DNA of 64,000 bases from Euonymus europaeus (taxonomy: Eukaryota > Streptophyta > Magnoliopsida > Celastrales > Celastraceae), in NCBI GenBank assembly GCA_963580455.1, contig OY756961.1:9901001-9965000 (forward strand), read 5' to 3'. Within the stretch, counting starts at the first letter, position 1; every line of letters begins with the position of its first letter. Position numbers and translations under genes: made by a program. The notes below the pieces were generated by a model, which was not told where the DNA came from, ran no database searches, and saw only the letters and a program-made list of their open reading frames with translations. Of the stretch, positions 50,729 to 62,321 are shown piece after piece.

Positions 50729-53700
50729 TAACCTTATAATAGTCCAATTAAGAACGAAAATTGGACTTTTCCAAACGAGATAATCTACGAAGCCTATACT
50801 CGTAAAATTTGACATAAAATAACAAAAAAAAGTGTACACCAAAAAATCTAGATAGTTCTGTTTTACCCAACTCTTTCCTTAGAGGAGCTTCTAACGGTTT
50901 TGTCTAATTGGGTACGAAAGTTGCTCTTTTTTGTCAAGGAAACAATTTACGAAGTCTGTACCCGTAACATTTGACATAAAATAACAATAAAAGTGTAGAC
51001 CGACAAGCTTTTTCTGTTCAGAATTGTTCAAATCTCTTGAAAGAGGAGCTTTTGACCTATTGTCAATTAAGAACGTAAGTTATAATTTGGTTACAAAACA
51101 ATCTACCTATACTCGTAAAATAGGACATAAAAGAGCAACAAAAAGTGTACACCTAACAATCCAGATGGTTCGGCTTACCCAGCTCTCTTCTTATAAGAGC
51201 TTTTAACTATTTTGCTTATTAAGGAATGAAAGTTGGTCTTTTTTGCAACAAAACAATCTATGAAGTCTCTACTCATAACATTTGACATAAAATACGAATA
51301 AAAATTGTACACCGAATAACCTAGACGGTTCAGAATTTCCCAACTCTCTTCTTAGAGGATCTTTTAAAGGTTTTGCCTATCTGGAAACAAAAGTTGGTCT
51401 TTTGCCAACGAAACAATCTACAAAGCCTATACCCATAAAATTTGACATAAAATAACAATAAAGACTGTACACCAAACAACCTAGATAGTTTGGAATTACC
51501 CAACTCTCTCCTTAGAAAAGCTTTTAACGTTTTTGTTTATTTTGGAACGAAAGTTTCTTTTTTGGCAACAAAACAACCTACGAAGTCTATACTCGTAACA
51601 TTTGACATAAAATACCAACAAAAGTGTAGACCGACATGTTTTGTTGGTTCGGGATTACTCAAGTCTCTCGAAAGAGGAGCTTTTAATCCTATTGTCCAAT
51701 TAAGAACTAAGGTTGGTCTTTTCCCTACGAAGCAATCTATGAAGCCTATACTCAGAACATTTGACACAAAATACCAATAAAAAGTGTAAAGCGACATGAT
51801 TTGTTGGACCGGAATTGCTCGAGTCCCTCGAAAGTGGAGCTTTTAACCCTATTGTCCAATTTAGAATGAAAGTTGATCTTTTGCCATTGAAAAAGTCTAC
51901 AAAGCATCTACTAGTAAATTTGGACGTAAAGCGACAATAAGTGTACTCCTATCAACCTTTACGGTTCGGAATTGCTCAACTCTCCTAATAGAGGAGCTTT
52001 TAATGGTTTTGTCCATTTCGGAACGAAAGTTAGTCCTTTGGAAATGAAATAAACTATGAAGCCTATATTCGTAACATTTGACATAAAATACCAATAAAAT
52101 TGTACACCGACAAGCTTTTTTGATTCAAAATTGATCAACTCTCTCGGAAGAGGAGCTTTTAACCATATTATGCAATTAAGAACGAAAGTTTGTATTTTGC
52201 CAACGAAACAATCTACGAAGGGTCTACTGGTAAATTTTGATGTAAAGCAACAATAAAAAGTGTACCCCATTCAACTTTGATGGTTCGGAATCGCACAGCT
52301 CTCTCGATAGAGGAGCTTTTAACGGTTTTGTCAATTTGGGTACGAAAGTTAGTTAGTCTTTTCACAATGAAACAATCTATGAAGCTTATACTTGTAAAAT
52401 TTGACATAAAATACCAATAAAAAGTGCAGACCGACAAGCTTTTTTTTTTGAATTGCTCAAGTCTCTCGAAAGAGGAGCTTTTAACCCTATCGTCTATTAA
52501 TAAATTTGGACGTAAAGCGACACTAAAAAGTGTACTCTTATAAACCTTTACGGTTCGGAATTGGTCAACTCTCTCGATGGAGGAGTTTTTAATGGTTTTG
52601 TCCATTTCATAATGGAAGTTTGTCCTTTGGCAACAAAACAATCTACAAAGCCTATACTCGTAACATTTTACAAAAAATATCAATACAATTGTAGACCGAT
52701 AAGCTGTTTTGGATCATAATTGCTTAAGTCTCAGAGGAGCTTTTAACCCTACTGTCCAATTGAGCACGAAAGTTGGTCTTTTGCCAACGAAACAATCTAC
52801 AAAGTGTCTACTAATAAATTTTTAAGCCTATATTCGTAACATCTAACATAAAATACCAATAGAAAGTGAAAACCGAAAAGCTTTGTTGCTTCGGAATGGC
52901 TCAAGTCTCCCGCAAAAGGAGCTTTTATCCCTATTGTCCAATTAAGAACGAAAGTTGGAGTTTTTACCAACGAAACAATATACAAAGCCCATACTCATAA
53001 AATTTGACATAAAATAACAATAAAAATTGTATACTGAACAACCTAGATGATTCGAAATTACCCAACTCTCTCCTTACAGGAGCTTTTAATTGTCTTGCCT
53101 ATTTGGTCTTTTGGCAACGCTAACAATCTACGAAGCCTATACTCATAAAATTTGATATAAAATAACAATCTAAAGTGTACACCGAGCAGCCTAGATAGAA
53201 CGGAATTACCCAACTCTCTCCTTAGAAGAGTTTTAATGGTTTAGCTATTTGAGAATGAAAGTTGGTCGTTTAGCAACAAAACAATCAATAAAGTCTATAC
53301 TCATAAAATTTGCATAAAATAACAATAAAAGGTGTACACTGAACAACCTAGATGGTTCAGAATTACTCAACTCTCTTCTTATAGAGTCTTTTAACGGTTT
53401 TAACTATTTGGGAACGAAAGTTGATCTTTTGGAAAAGAAATAGTCAATGATGTCTATACTCCTAAAATTTGACATAAAATAACAATAAAAAGTGTACACT
53501 TAATAACCTAGATGGTTCGGATTTACCCAACTCTCTCCTTGGAGGAGCTTTTAAGGGTTTTGCCTATTTGAGAACGAAAGTTAGTCATTTGACAATGAAA
53601 CATCCACGAAGTCTATACTTGTAAAATTTGACATAAAATAAAAATAAAAAGTGTACACCGAACAACCTAGATGGTTCGGAATTACCAAACTCTCTCCTTT

Positions 53701-56067
53701 CAGGGAGCTTTTAATGATTTTTCCTATTTGGGAACGAAAGTTGGTGTTTTGCCAACGAAACAATCAACGAAGCCTATACTCGTAAAATTTGACATAAAAT
53801 AAAAATAAAGGGTGTAGACCGACAAGCTTTTTTGGTTTGGAATTGCTCAAGTCTCTCAAAAGATGAGCTTTTAATCCTATTGTACAATTAAAAACGAAGG
53901 TTGGTCTTTTGCCTAAGAAACAATCTATGAACCCTATACTCGTAACACTTGACATAAAATACCAAAAAAAATGTGACCCACATGATTTGTTGGTTCAAAA
54001 TTGCTCAAGTCTCTCGAAAGAGGAGCTTTTAAACCTATTGTCGAGTTAAGAACGAAAGTTGGTCTTTTGCAAAAGAAACATTCTACAAAGCGTCTACTAG
54101 TAGGTTTGGACGTAAAGCAACAATAAAAAGTGTACTTCTATTAAATTTTACAGTTCGAAATTGCTCAACTCTCTCGAAGGAGGAGATTTTAACGGTTTTG
54201 TCCATTTCGAAACAAAAGTTAGTCCTTTGGCAACAAAACAATCTACGAACTCTATACTCGTAACATTTCACATAAAATACCAATAAAAAGTGTAGACCAA
54301 CAAGCATTGTTGTTTCAGAATTGCTCAAGTCTCCCGAAAAAGGATCTTTTATCCCTGTTGTCCAATTAAGATTGAAAGTTGATATTTTCGACAACGAAAC
54401 AATCTACGAAGCCTATACTCCTAAAATTTGACATAAATTAAGAATAAAAACCATACACCAAACAACCTAAATGGTTCGGAATTACCCAACTTTCTCCTTA
54501 CACGAGCTTTTAACAGTTTTGCCTATTTAGGAACGAAAGTTGGTCTTTTGGCAACGAAACAATCTGTGAAATCTATACTCACAATATTTGAAATAAAATA
54601 ACAATAAAATGTGTACACCTAAGAACCTCGATGGTTTGAAATTACCCAACTCTCTCCTTAGAGGAGCATTTTACGATTTTGCCAGTTTGATATTGAAAGT
54701 TGTTCTTTTAGCAACGAAATAATCTACGAAGCCAATACTCATAAAATTTGACATAAAATAACAATAAAAAGTGTACACCTAACAACCTAGATGGTTCAAA
54801 ATTATGCAACTCTCTCCTCAGAAGAGCTTTTAACATTTTTTTCAATCAACGAAGCCTGTACTCCTCAAAATCTGACATAAAATTCCAATAAAAAGTGTAC
54901 ACCCAACAACTTAGATGGTTTGGAATTACCAACTTTCTTCTTAGAGCAGCTTTTAACAATTTTGTCTATTTGAGCACGAAAGTTGCTCTTTTGGCAACGA
55001 AATAATCTACGAAGTCTATACTCGTAACTTTTGACATAAAATACTGATAAAAATTGTAGATCGACAAGCTTTGTTAGTTCGAAATTGCTCAAGTCTCTCA
55101 AAAGGGGAGCTTTTAATCCTATTGTCCAATTAAGAGCAAAAGTACCACTTTCACCATGTAAATAATCTACGAACCCTATACTCATAACATTTGACATAAA
55201 ATACCACTAAAAAGTGTAAAATGACAAGATTTGTTGGTTCAAAATTTCTGAAGTCTCTCGAAAGAGGAGCTTTTAAACCTTTTGTTTAATTAAGAACGAA
55301 AGTTGGTCTTTTGCCAACGAAACAATATACAAAGCCTATACTTGTAAAATTAGACACAAAATAACATTAAAAAGTTACACCGAAAATCTAGATGGTTCGA
55401 ATTTATCCAACTCTCTCCTTAGAAGAGCTTTTAACGATTTTGCCTAATTGAGAACGAAAGTTGCTCTTTTCCCAACAAAATAATCTATGAAGTCTATACT
55501 CATAACATTTGACATAAAATACCGATAAAAATTGTAGATCAACAAGCTTTGTTGGTTCAAAATTGCTCAAGTCTCTCAAAAGAGGGGCTTTTAATCCTAT
55601 TGTCCAATTAAGAGCAAAAGTACCACTTTTGTCATTGAAACAATTTACGAAGCCTATACACGTAACATTTGACATAAAATATCAATAAAAAGTGTATACT
55701 GAACAACCTAGATGATTCGGATTTACCCAACTCTCTCATTAGAGGAGCTTTTTATGATTTTACCTATTTGGAAACGAAAGTTGGTCATTTATCAAAGAAA
55801 TAATCTAGGAAGACTATTCTTGTAAAATTTGACATAAAATAATAATCAAAAGTGTACACCGAACAACCTAGATGGTCCGGAATTACCCAACTCTCTCCTT
55901 AGAGGAGCTTTCAACGGTTTTACCTATTTGAGAATGAAATTTGGTCTTTTGGCAATGAAAAAAAATCTACAAAGCCTCTACTCATAAAATTTGACATAAA
56001 ATAACAATAAAAAGTGTACACGGAACAATCTAGATGTTTTGGAATGACCCAAATCTCTCCTTAGATG

Positions 56068-56640
56068 GTACCAAAAGGCATGTCTTAATGCGTAGAGATT
56101 AAGCAGAAGCAAACATACACAAAAGAGAGATGCAGAAATAGAAACATAAACAATGTTTCTTAATCTTCTTGGCTTTATAACCACAGGTGACAGATCCAGC
56201 CGATTGTGACGCCGTTAAATATTAATACTCACGAAAACACAAAATAAACAAGAGAAAGACGTTCTAAATGAAGATTTGTTACAGCAAGATCAACATGCAT
56301 TTGAATTAGGATTTCATTATTATCGAATATAGTTTAACGGTATATATCAGAAGGAAAATAAGGAGGAATGTAAACAAACGGATTATTATCCCTCATAACA
56401 TTATAATCTAAGATTATAGAATGCAGATGACAATTTTTAGATTCTAATTCAGTTTAACATGTTCAAATTGTCTTGCTAGATGTAATAAAATAAAATGACT
56501 CATTAATGCATTATGAAATGAAGAAAATGATAAAGAGAGTATGTACTAGAATTTGCACACTTTAGAGAAATAAAGCACACCAAACTTACGTATTTCACAA
56601 GCTTGAAAATTTTCTCATGCTTACAAGGGAGGAGAAGTTC
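56068..56640 (-). other. Possible pararetroviral leader / unassigned sequence
   Basis: This stretch lies between the satellite edge and the putative viral promoter. No coding domain is visible and I could not find a tRNA-Met primer-binding site in it. By position it could be the leader downstream of the pregenomic RNA start, truncated by the satellite junction. It could also be unrelated host sequence. Confidence 0.3.
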
Positions 56641-56650
56641 TCCTTAAATA
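56641..56650 (-). promoter_or_regulatory. Putative TATA element of the endogenous pararetrovirus
   Basis: The minus strand reads TATTTAAGGA downstream of the second viral ORF, where Caulimoviridae place the promoter for the terminally redundant pregenomic RNA. A 13 bp dyad GGAGAAGTTCTCC (56631-56643) overlaps it. Assignment rests on position only. Confidence 0.35.
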
Positions 56651-56829
56651 GACACCCTTAAAGATACAAATGTAATTGCGGGTACTCATTGGGCTCCATC
56701 GCCTAATTACATAAGTTTCTAAAGATGGCCGAAAAAATTAAATTGAAAACGACAAAAGGTCATATAAGATCGACGAACTTTTAAAGATTTTATTGGCTTT
56801 TATAAAGCAATGATGCTTGTTGTCTGCAC

Positions 56830-57988
56830 TCATTTATGTTGATGAATATACGCCAAATGGATAGTTCCATCATGGTCTTCAATCGGTTTAGCTGTATCTG
56901 ATCCCGTACATATATTGTCATCATCAAAGTCATTGTCTTCATCTTGAGACCAAAGATCAGTAGTCTTGATTTTCTTTTAATAAGCCATCTTTTTTGCTTG
57001 GATAATCAGATCATCTTGTTTTGTAGTAGGATTTTCCTTTTTCAATTTAAGAAGAATTTCAAGTAGGTCTTTTTCATCATATTTGTTGTCCAAGATATTT
57101 TTAGGAAATTCAGCAGGGGTAGAAGTGGAAGATTTTCCTAAAATATGAACGACTTTGAGTTTACTAATGGAAATCATATTTAAATGAAGCCCACCATCAA
57201 AAATTGATATTTCGGACTAGAGTAGGATAACCCTCATATTCAATCCAGGCATATTGTCAGGCCCAAATCCATAGGATTTTAAAATCAATTAAGAAGTACA
57301 ATAACTTATCATTTTTAGAAAAATGATAATTTTTGAAATTTTCATGTTTTTTTAACAGCGAAGAATAATATGTAAAGACTTCATATAAGTCACTAGGGAG
57401 ATATTGAACATCCAGGCTGGTCTGTTCACACCAAAGTGGAAACCATTTCGGGGCTTGATCTTGGAAATTATCATCAATTTGGAAAAACCAAGAATGTTTT
57501 CCCTGATTATTTTGATATAAAAACGCTTTGACCAGACGTAAATATAATCCCAGTAATTGTAGTAACAATAAGATAATCGTTCAATAAGAGGGAGATTTTT
57601 GTTTGGATCGTGCCCAAACTCTTCAAAAGATATAGTCTTTTTGATAACTACTTTTGAATAAGCTATCTGAGGACCATTTCCTCTACGAGTATGAAAAAAG
57701 GCTACTGAGCCTATTTCTTCTAAGATTTTTTCATAAAAAATCTGAGGCTTAATTCTGTAAGTTGGAAAATGCTCGTCATCATGCATATATTTAAGTGCCA
57801 AAAGATGAGGAGTTTTTAAACTGATCATATTCATGTGTTTCTATACACATAATTGGAATAACAAAATCTTTTTTAATATATTCAGTCCGTTCTTTTTCTT
57901 CTTTTTTCATTGGACTCTTACCTTTTTTGTCTTTATGAAAAGACAGTTTTCCTCCTCTCATGAAGTGGCTTGCCATTTTCCCTGCCAA
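56830..57988 (-). pseudogene. Second ORF of the endogenous pararetrovirus (frameshifted)
   Basis: The frame opens with MASHFMRGGKLSFHKDKKGK at 57988, 20-30 bp after the end of the RNase H region. At least two frameshifts (near 57835 and 57500-57570) split it into pieces: 57988-57791, 57834-57352 (DDEHFPTYRIKPQIFYEKIL) and 57568-57257 (HSWFFQIDDNFQDQAPKWF). A last piece, 57177-56977, is followed after one stop by a strongly acidic tail (WSQDEDNDFDDDN). I cannot assign a function. A second ORF after the polyprotein occurs in several caulimovirid genomes and endogenous copies. Confidence 0.6.
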
Positions 57989-58009
57989 AATTCATGAGTG
58001 AGAAAGTCT

Positions 58010-58330
58010 AGCAAGTTATTAGAATCTCCTTTTATAAATTAAATTTTAAAATCAAAATTGCAAGTAAAGCTTGCCATCGTGCAAAGATATGTTTGAAGCC
58101 ATATTTTTTACATTCTTTTCAAGAACATCTTTAGCAACTTTACAATCAATTCTTAATAAGAATTCTTGATTTAATAAATCATCTTGAAGTTTGGTAATGC
58201 AAAGAACTATAGATAAAAGTTCTTTTTTAATGGTGGAATAATTTTTCTGTGTAGGTTTCCATAACCTGAGGCAAAGCAAATTAATTGTTCTTTTCCAAAG
58301 ATATTTCTCTGTTTAAGGATTCCTCCATAT
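58010..58330 (-). pseudogene. Pararetroviral RNase H domain
   Basis: The frame 58279-58052 encodes KNYSTIKKELLSIVLCITKL and LLRIDCKVAKDVL, typical of the RNase H domain that follows RT in Caulimoviridae. A frameshift near 58060 separates WQALL and DSNNLLDFLTHEFWQGK, the end of the polyprotein, just before the second ORF. Confidence 0.8.
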
Positions 58331-58339
58331 CCTAATTCA

Positions 58340-59130
58340 GAGGCTCTTCTCAACAATTTTATAACAATCAGGATGAGGAAACGCAAGGCAAGGAATATAT
58401 GTAATCTTACTTTTTATCATTTTAACAGAATTAGTATGTTTAGAAGTCCATGGGTCTGGAGTCTTTTTTAGCCTATTAAACAAAGGTTTACAGTCCTTAG
58501 GATCTTTATAAAAATCTACAACATAGTTTAAACATCCAAAGAATCTTTGTAATTGAGTTTTTTCTTTTATCTCCAAAACTCAAGGCTCTATCAATAGGGG
58601 TGATTGACCCTTGGGAAATATTATGTCCAAGAAAACAAACATTAGTTTGAAATAATTTTATCTTTTTTAAAGATAGTACTAATCCATTTCTCTTTACCGT
58701 ATTAAGGAAAGAGTATACATGCTTCCAATATTGAGCAAGATCATCAGAATAAACAAGAACATCATTAATATAAACAGTGATAAATTCAACAAAAGGGTTA
58801 AATATATCATTCAAGATATTTTGAAACTTAGAGGGAGCATTTTTAAGACCAAAAGGCATAACATTCCATTCAAAGTAACCAAAGGGGATAGTAAAGGCAG
58901 TTTTATATTTATCTTCTTCTGCTATTTGAATTTTCCAAAATCCGCTTTTCAGATCAAATTTTGAGAAAATATTAGCCTTATAAAGCTTGTTCAATAAATC
59001 ACGTTTATTTGGTATAGGATACCTAATCCATTACAAAACCTTATTTAAAGGTTTATAATTGATTACTTATCTGGGAGCTCCACTTTTAAGCAACATTATA
59101 AACATAAAATGCAGAACAACTCCGAGGAGA
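58340..59130 (-). pseudogene. Pararetroviral reverse transcriptase domain
   Basis: The 58994-58506 frame contains the RT signatures IFSKFDLKSGFWKI, FGLKNAPSKFQ and the active-site motif, here YIND (58772-58761) instead of YIDD. FLGHNISQG follows. The thumb/connection part continues in another frame as LQRFFGCLNYVVDFYKD (58576-58337). Upstream, two stops interrupt LKSGAPR and YKPLNKVL near 59030-59080. The D-to-N change at the catalytic aspartate, one G-to-A step, would abolish polymerase activity. Confidence 0.85.
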
Positions 59131-59479
59131 GTAATTTTTTCGTATCAATTTCTTTTCTAAAAGTTGATTTATTTCTTGTTGACAATATTCCACTAACTTC
59201 TTAGACATTTGAATAGGTTGAGGTTTAGTAGGAATATTTCTTTCATTGAAGCAGGTTCATATGATAATTTAACCATATGCTTCTTTCTTTCCAAAAAGCT
59301 GAAGGAATTTCACTACAGACTTCCTTTTCCAGCCAGACAAGAAAAGAATATATTTTTTCTTGGATAGCAGGTTGATTTACCTCTTTTCTAAAGAAATTGA
59401 ATTAATTTATTGTTTTATAAAATTTATTTGTTTTTCCTTGTGATTTACACAATTGTGGAGATGATTTATAAATCCTATT

Positions 59480-60435
59480 CGCTTAGGAAATGCAAATTTA
59501 AATGTCACATGTATTCCTTTTAAAACAGAATGTATTCCTTCATCATCAACCTGATAAGGTTCTAAAAGTACTAGGAAAATTTTCCTAAAATTACATCACT
59601 ATTCGGGTGTTTTACTAAGATAAACACAAGTTTAATACAAACCTGATCATGACAAACATAAGTATTTGCAAGCTTATACTTTATGATCAGATTATTTTTA
59701 TTTGCAGCAGATAAAACTTGAGATGTTTTTTCAAAGTATTTAGAGGGTATTATCCCTTCTCTAATACAATTTCTATTTGCACCAGAATCAACTAAGGCAA
59801 GGGTGGAAGATGGTTAATTCGTTATGAATGACCAAAGTTATTCTGACATAGTATTGCCTATTCATGACTTCATGTATTACAAACATCTTATTAAGATATT
59901 CTTCATCTAATTCATCTTCAAAAGTCTTGGCTTCTTCTATGGTGGCTATAACCTTACCTTTGTCTTCTTGATCAACAGGGTCGGACTCTTTTTTGGATGG
60001 TTCTTCAGGTTTGGTAATCACTATGCTTGGTTGACTCTTGGGTTTTGGGGCAAAAGTGAAATCTACAGAGGGAAATGAGAAATATGACCCATTAGTAGAA
60101 GGATAATTAACCTCTTCTCGTACCTCTAAAATTTCAATTCCCTGCCTAAGAACTTTAGTTTCAGATTTAAAAGTATTAACTTCTTGTTTTAAATTCTGAA
60201 GAATGGTTGGTCTCTGAGGGGTAGTTCTATTAAAAACTTTTTTCATGGCATAAGCTGGTGATACAGCTATATCACGAGGGTCAGGCCTATCTGTTTCTCT
60301 TCTTCTATAATCCTTTGGGATTGAGAGCAATTTTTCAATTGCTTCTCTTTTTTCAAGTGGATCTTCAATGGTATCTACCAAATCAAGAATAAAACTCTCA
60401 TGCTGAGTCAAAGTATTCATACTAAGACCATTCAT
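59480..60435 (-). pseudogene. Pararetroviral protease region and preceding linker
   Basis: The 60435-59788 frame gives a charged linker (LDLVDTIEDPLEKREAIEKL, a proline-rich part, EEAKTFEDELDEEYLNKMF). A frameshift near 59810 leads into LVDSGANRNCIREG, the D-S-G active site of a retroviral-type aspartic protease, and DVILGKIF about 60 residues later. The D-S-G triad is intact. Confidence 0.75.
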
Positions 60436-60637
60436 CTTAATAATTTCTTTATAATAATCATACTCATATTCTTTATCATCAGAGGAATGGGAAGAATAAT
60501 CAGAATTATCATCCGAGAGGTGAATATCACTTAGCTCAGAACTATCAGAAGAATGATTATCTTACAGCTAAATTTTTTAAAATTTCTGCTTTATTAGAAT
60601 CAGGAATTGATAAATTATTTATCGTTTCACAGGCTCT

Positions 60638-60679
60638 ACAGTGATTTTGATAGCGACCTGTTTAGCCATATTTCCAGCA
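60638..60679 (-). pseudogene. Decayed CCHC zinc knuckle of the viral coat protein
   Basis: The 14-codon window reads C-W-K-Y-G-stop-T-G-R-Y-Q-N-H-C. Spacing is exactly that of CX2CX4HX4C, but the second cysteine is tyrosine, the histidine is arginine and one position is a stop. The flanking basic segment (about 60860-60690) agrees with a capsid nucleic-acid-binding region. Confidence 0.75.
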
Positions 60680-62321
60680 TACAGATTGGCGCGAGCCGTG
60701 CTTTGTTTTATCTGTTCGGGTCTTTGTTCCCCATTTAGGAACTAAGTCTTAACTCTTTCTTGTAGGTCTTGTTGTGGACCCAGGGTATTTATTTTTTCTA
60801 AAAGATGAGCCTTTATTAAAAGGCAAAGAGGATTTCTTTTTTGAAAACTTCTTTGGTTTAGAACCAGACGAAGCAGGTTTAGGGAAAGAGACATCATAGC
60901 CAAATTGACCAACTTCCTTTTCCCTAAAATATTTCGCTTTTTTAACTGATATGTAAGCTTTATGTCATTACATAAGTCCTTCTCTAGTAACTTCAGATAT
61001 TAACCTACCAAAGGTAAACTTACTTAAGTCGTATGATCCGCCATTAATACTGCTAAGATGAGTTTTAACTCTTTGAGAAAATAAAGGTGGAAGTCCTACT
61101 AGAAATCTTTCTTTCCAGAAAGGATGATTAGAATCATCGTGCATTAGTTTCTCTTTTAATAGCACCTAAAATTTTATTTCTTTGATTTTCATCGAGATAA
61201 TTATCCCACCAACCTTTGAGTTGTCGATATTACCTCTTGCTTTACTGACTGTTGAAAACATCATCATGTTTTGTAAAGTCCGATACATATGATAATCAGA
61301 TTGACCGTCAATGTTCTATTCATAAATTGTTCTCCTACTATATTGATTAGCAACATTAATATAGCTTTCCTCAAATAAGAGGTCAGCTAGAGTTGATGTA
61401 GGGTAATAATTCCTAGTGGGTGCTTTTCCTGTATTGCTAGGTGTAAACATAACCTTAGCTTCAGTATTTGTGAATTGTTCATGGAATTTGTCTAAATCAT
61501 TAGGATCATAATCCTGTTCAGAATCATCATTATCGGTAGGATAGGAATCCTATTTAATAACAGCTACAGAGGGTCTAGACGAGGATGATTCGTCAATCTT
61601 AAGTCCCTTCATTTTATTCGTAAGTTTTATTAAAAATTCTTCAGAAGGGTCCTCGCCAAGTTTATATTCTCCTTTCAAAGGAGGAGGTGGCTTGATTAGA
61701 ACCAGTTTAACCTTAGTTTCTTCTTTAGATTTAGAAGAAGAAATGAAAGAGACAATTGGTTGGACCGTAGAAGGCTTTGTTTCTGTTGTCTTAAACTTTT
61801 CTTCTATTCATCCTAACTGTTCAGACATTGTTTTTAAACAAAAATTTGTATAATTTCCTTGTTTTTGAACTTCGGCGAGATTTTTCTCAGTTTTAGATGG
61901 CAAAACAAAGGGTAAAGCCTCTATTCCTTCATGAAGGATGTGCTTATAGGGGGATGAATAGATTCTACTATTTCTCCTGAGACAGTGGCTTGCAAGTGAT
62001 AACTGAAATGGTTTTCCGTTCTTGGTACAACATAAACCACTTCTTGAATGACATATTGTAACCAATCAATTGAATTTCTTCATAAAATTTCTTTCTAAAG
62101 AAATCTAATTCCTCAGAGTTATATATTTTAACATACCATTTTCGAAAGGGCTTATTTTTTGGACTCATAAGCTCTATACTAAGAAATTTACAATCACGGA
62201 TAAAAGGTTCACGCATAACGTTCAATTTGTGAATTGTCCATTTATTAAGAATATTTTCAACATCAGAAAACACTAATTCTTCTATGTTTTTCCTAGGACG
62301 AGAAGGGACTGAGCTAATAGA

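Larger units (their letters stand above)
41092..56067. repeat. 160 bp satellite array, block 4
   Basis: The longest uninterrupted block, about 15 kb. Besides A and B monomers it contains C (ctactagtaaatttggac ... gtgtactcctatcaacc) and D (ctactggtaaattttgatg ... gtgtaccctttcaac) variants, found only here. It includes a 480 bp trimeric higher-order repeat (42000-43300). It ends within a B monomer at 56067, where unrelated sequence begins. Confidence 0.95.
58010..62321 (-). pseudogene. Endogenous pararetrovirus polyprotein (Caulimoviridae), degenerate
   Basis: Read on the minus strand the domains appear in caulimovirid order. First comes a region of unclear role from 62321 to about 61600. The coat-protein region near 61260-60960 includes HPFWKERFLVGLPPLFSQRV. 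A basic segment and a decayed zinc knuckle (60679-60638) precede a protease with VDSGA near 59805. Reverse transcriptase runs from about 59130 to 58340 and RNase H from 58330 to 58010. Many stops and frameshifts break it. PR-RT-RH without integrase excludes a Ty3 or Copia element. Sequence flavour suggests the endogenous florendovirus group or near it. The movement protein is not seen; its region is lost beyond the LTR insertion at 62322. Confidence 0.8.

Noticed and set aside
5265..56067. Many open frames of 60-180 codons on both strands, with repeated phrases such as SRDLSNSEP or LLLFYVKCYEYR
   Set aside because: They are translations of the 160 bp satellite. The unit is not a multiple of three, so each frame drifts and ends, and the same phrases recur wherever the monomer does. 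There is no codon-like conservation.
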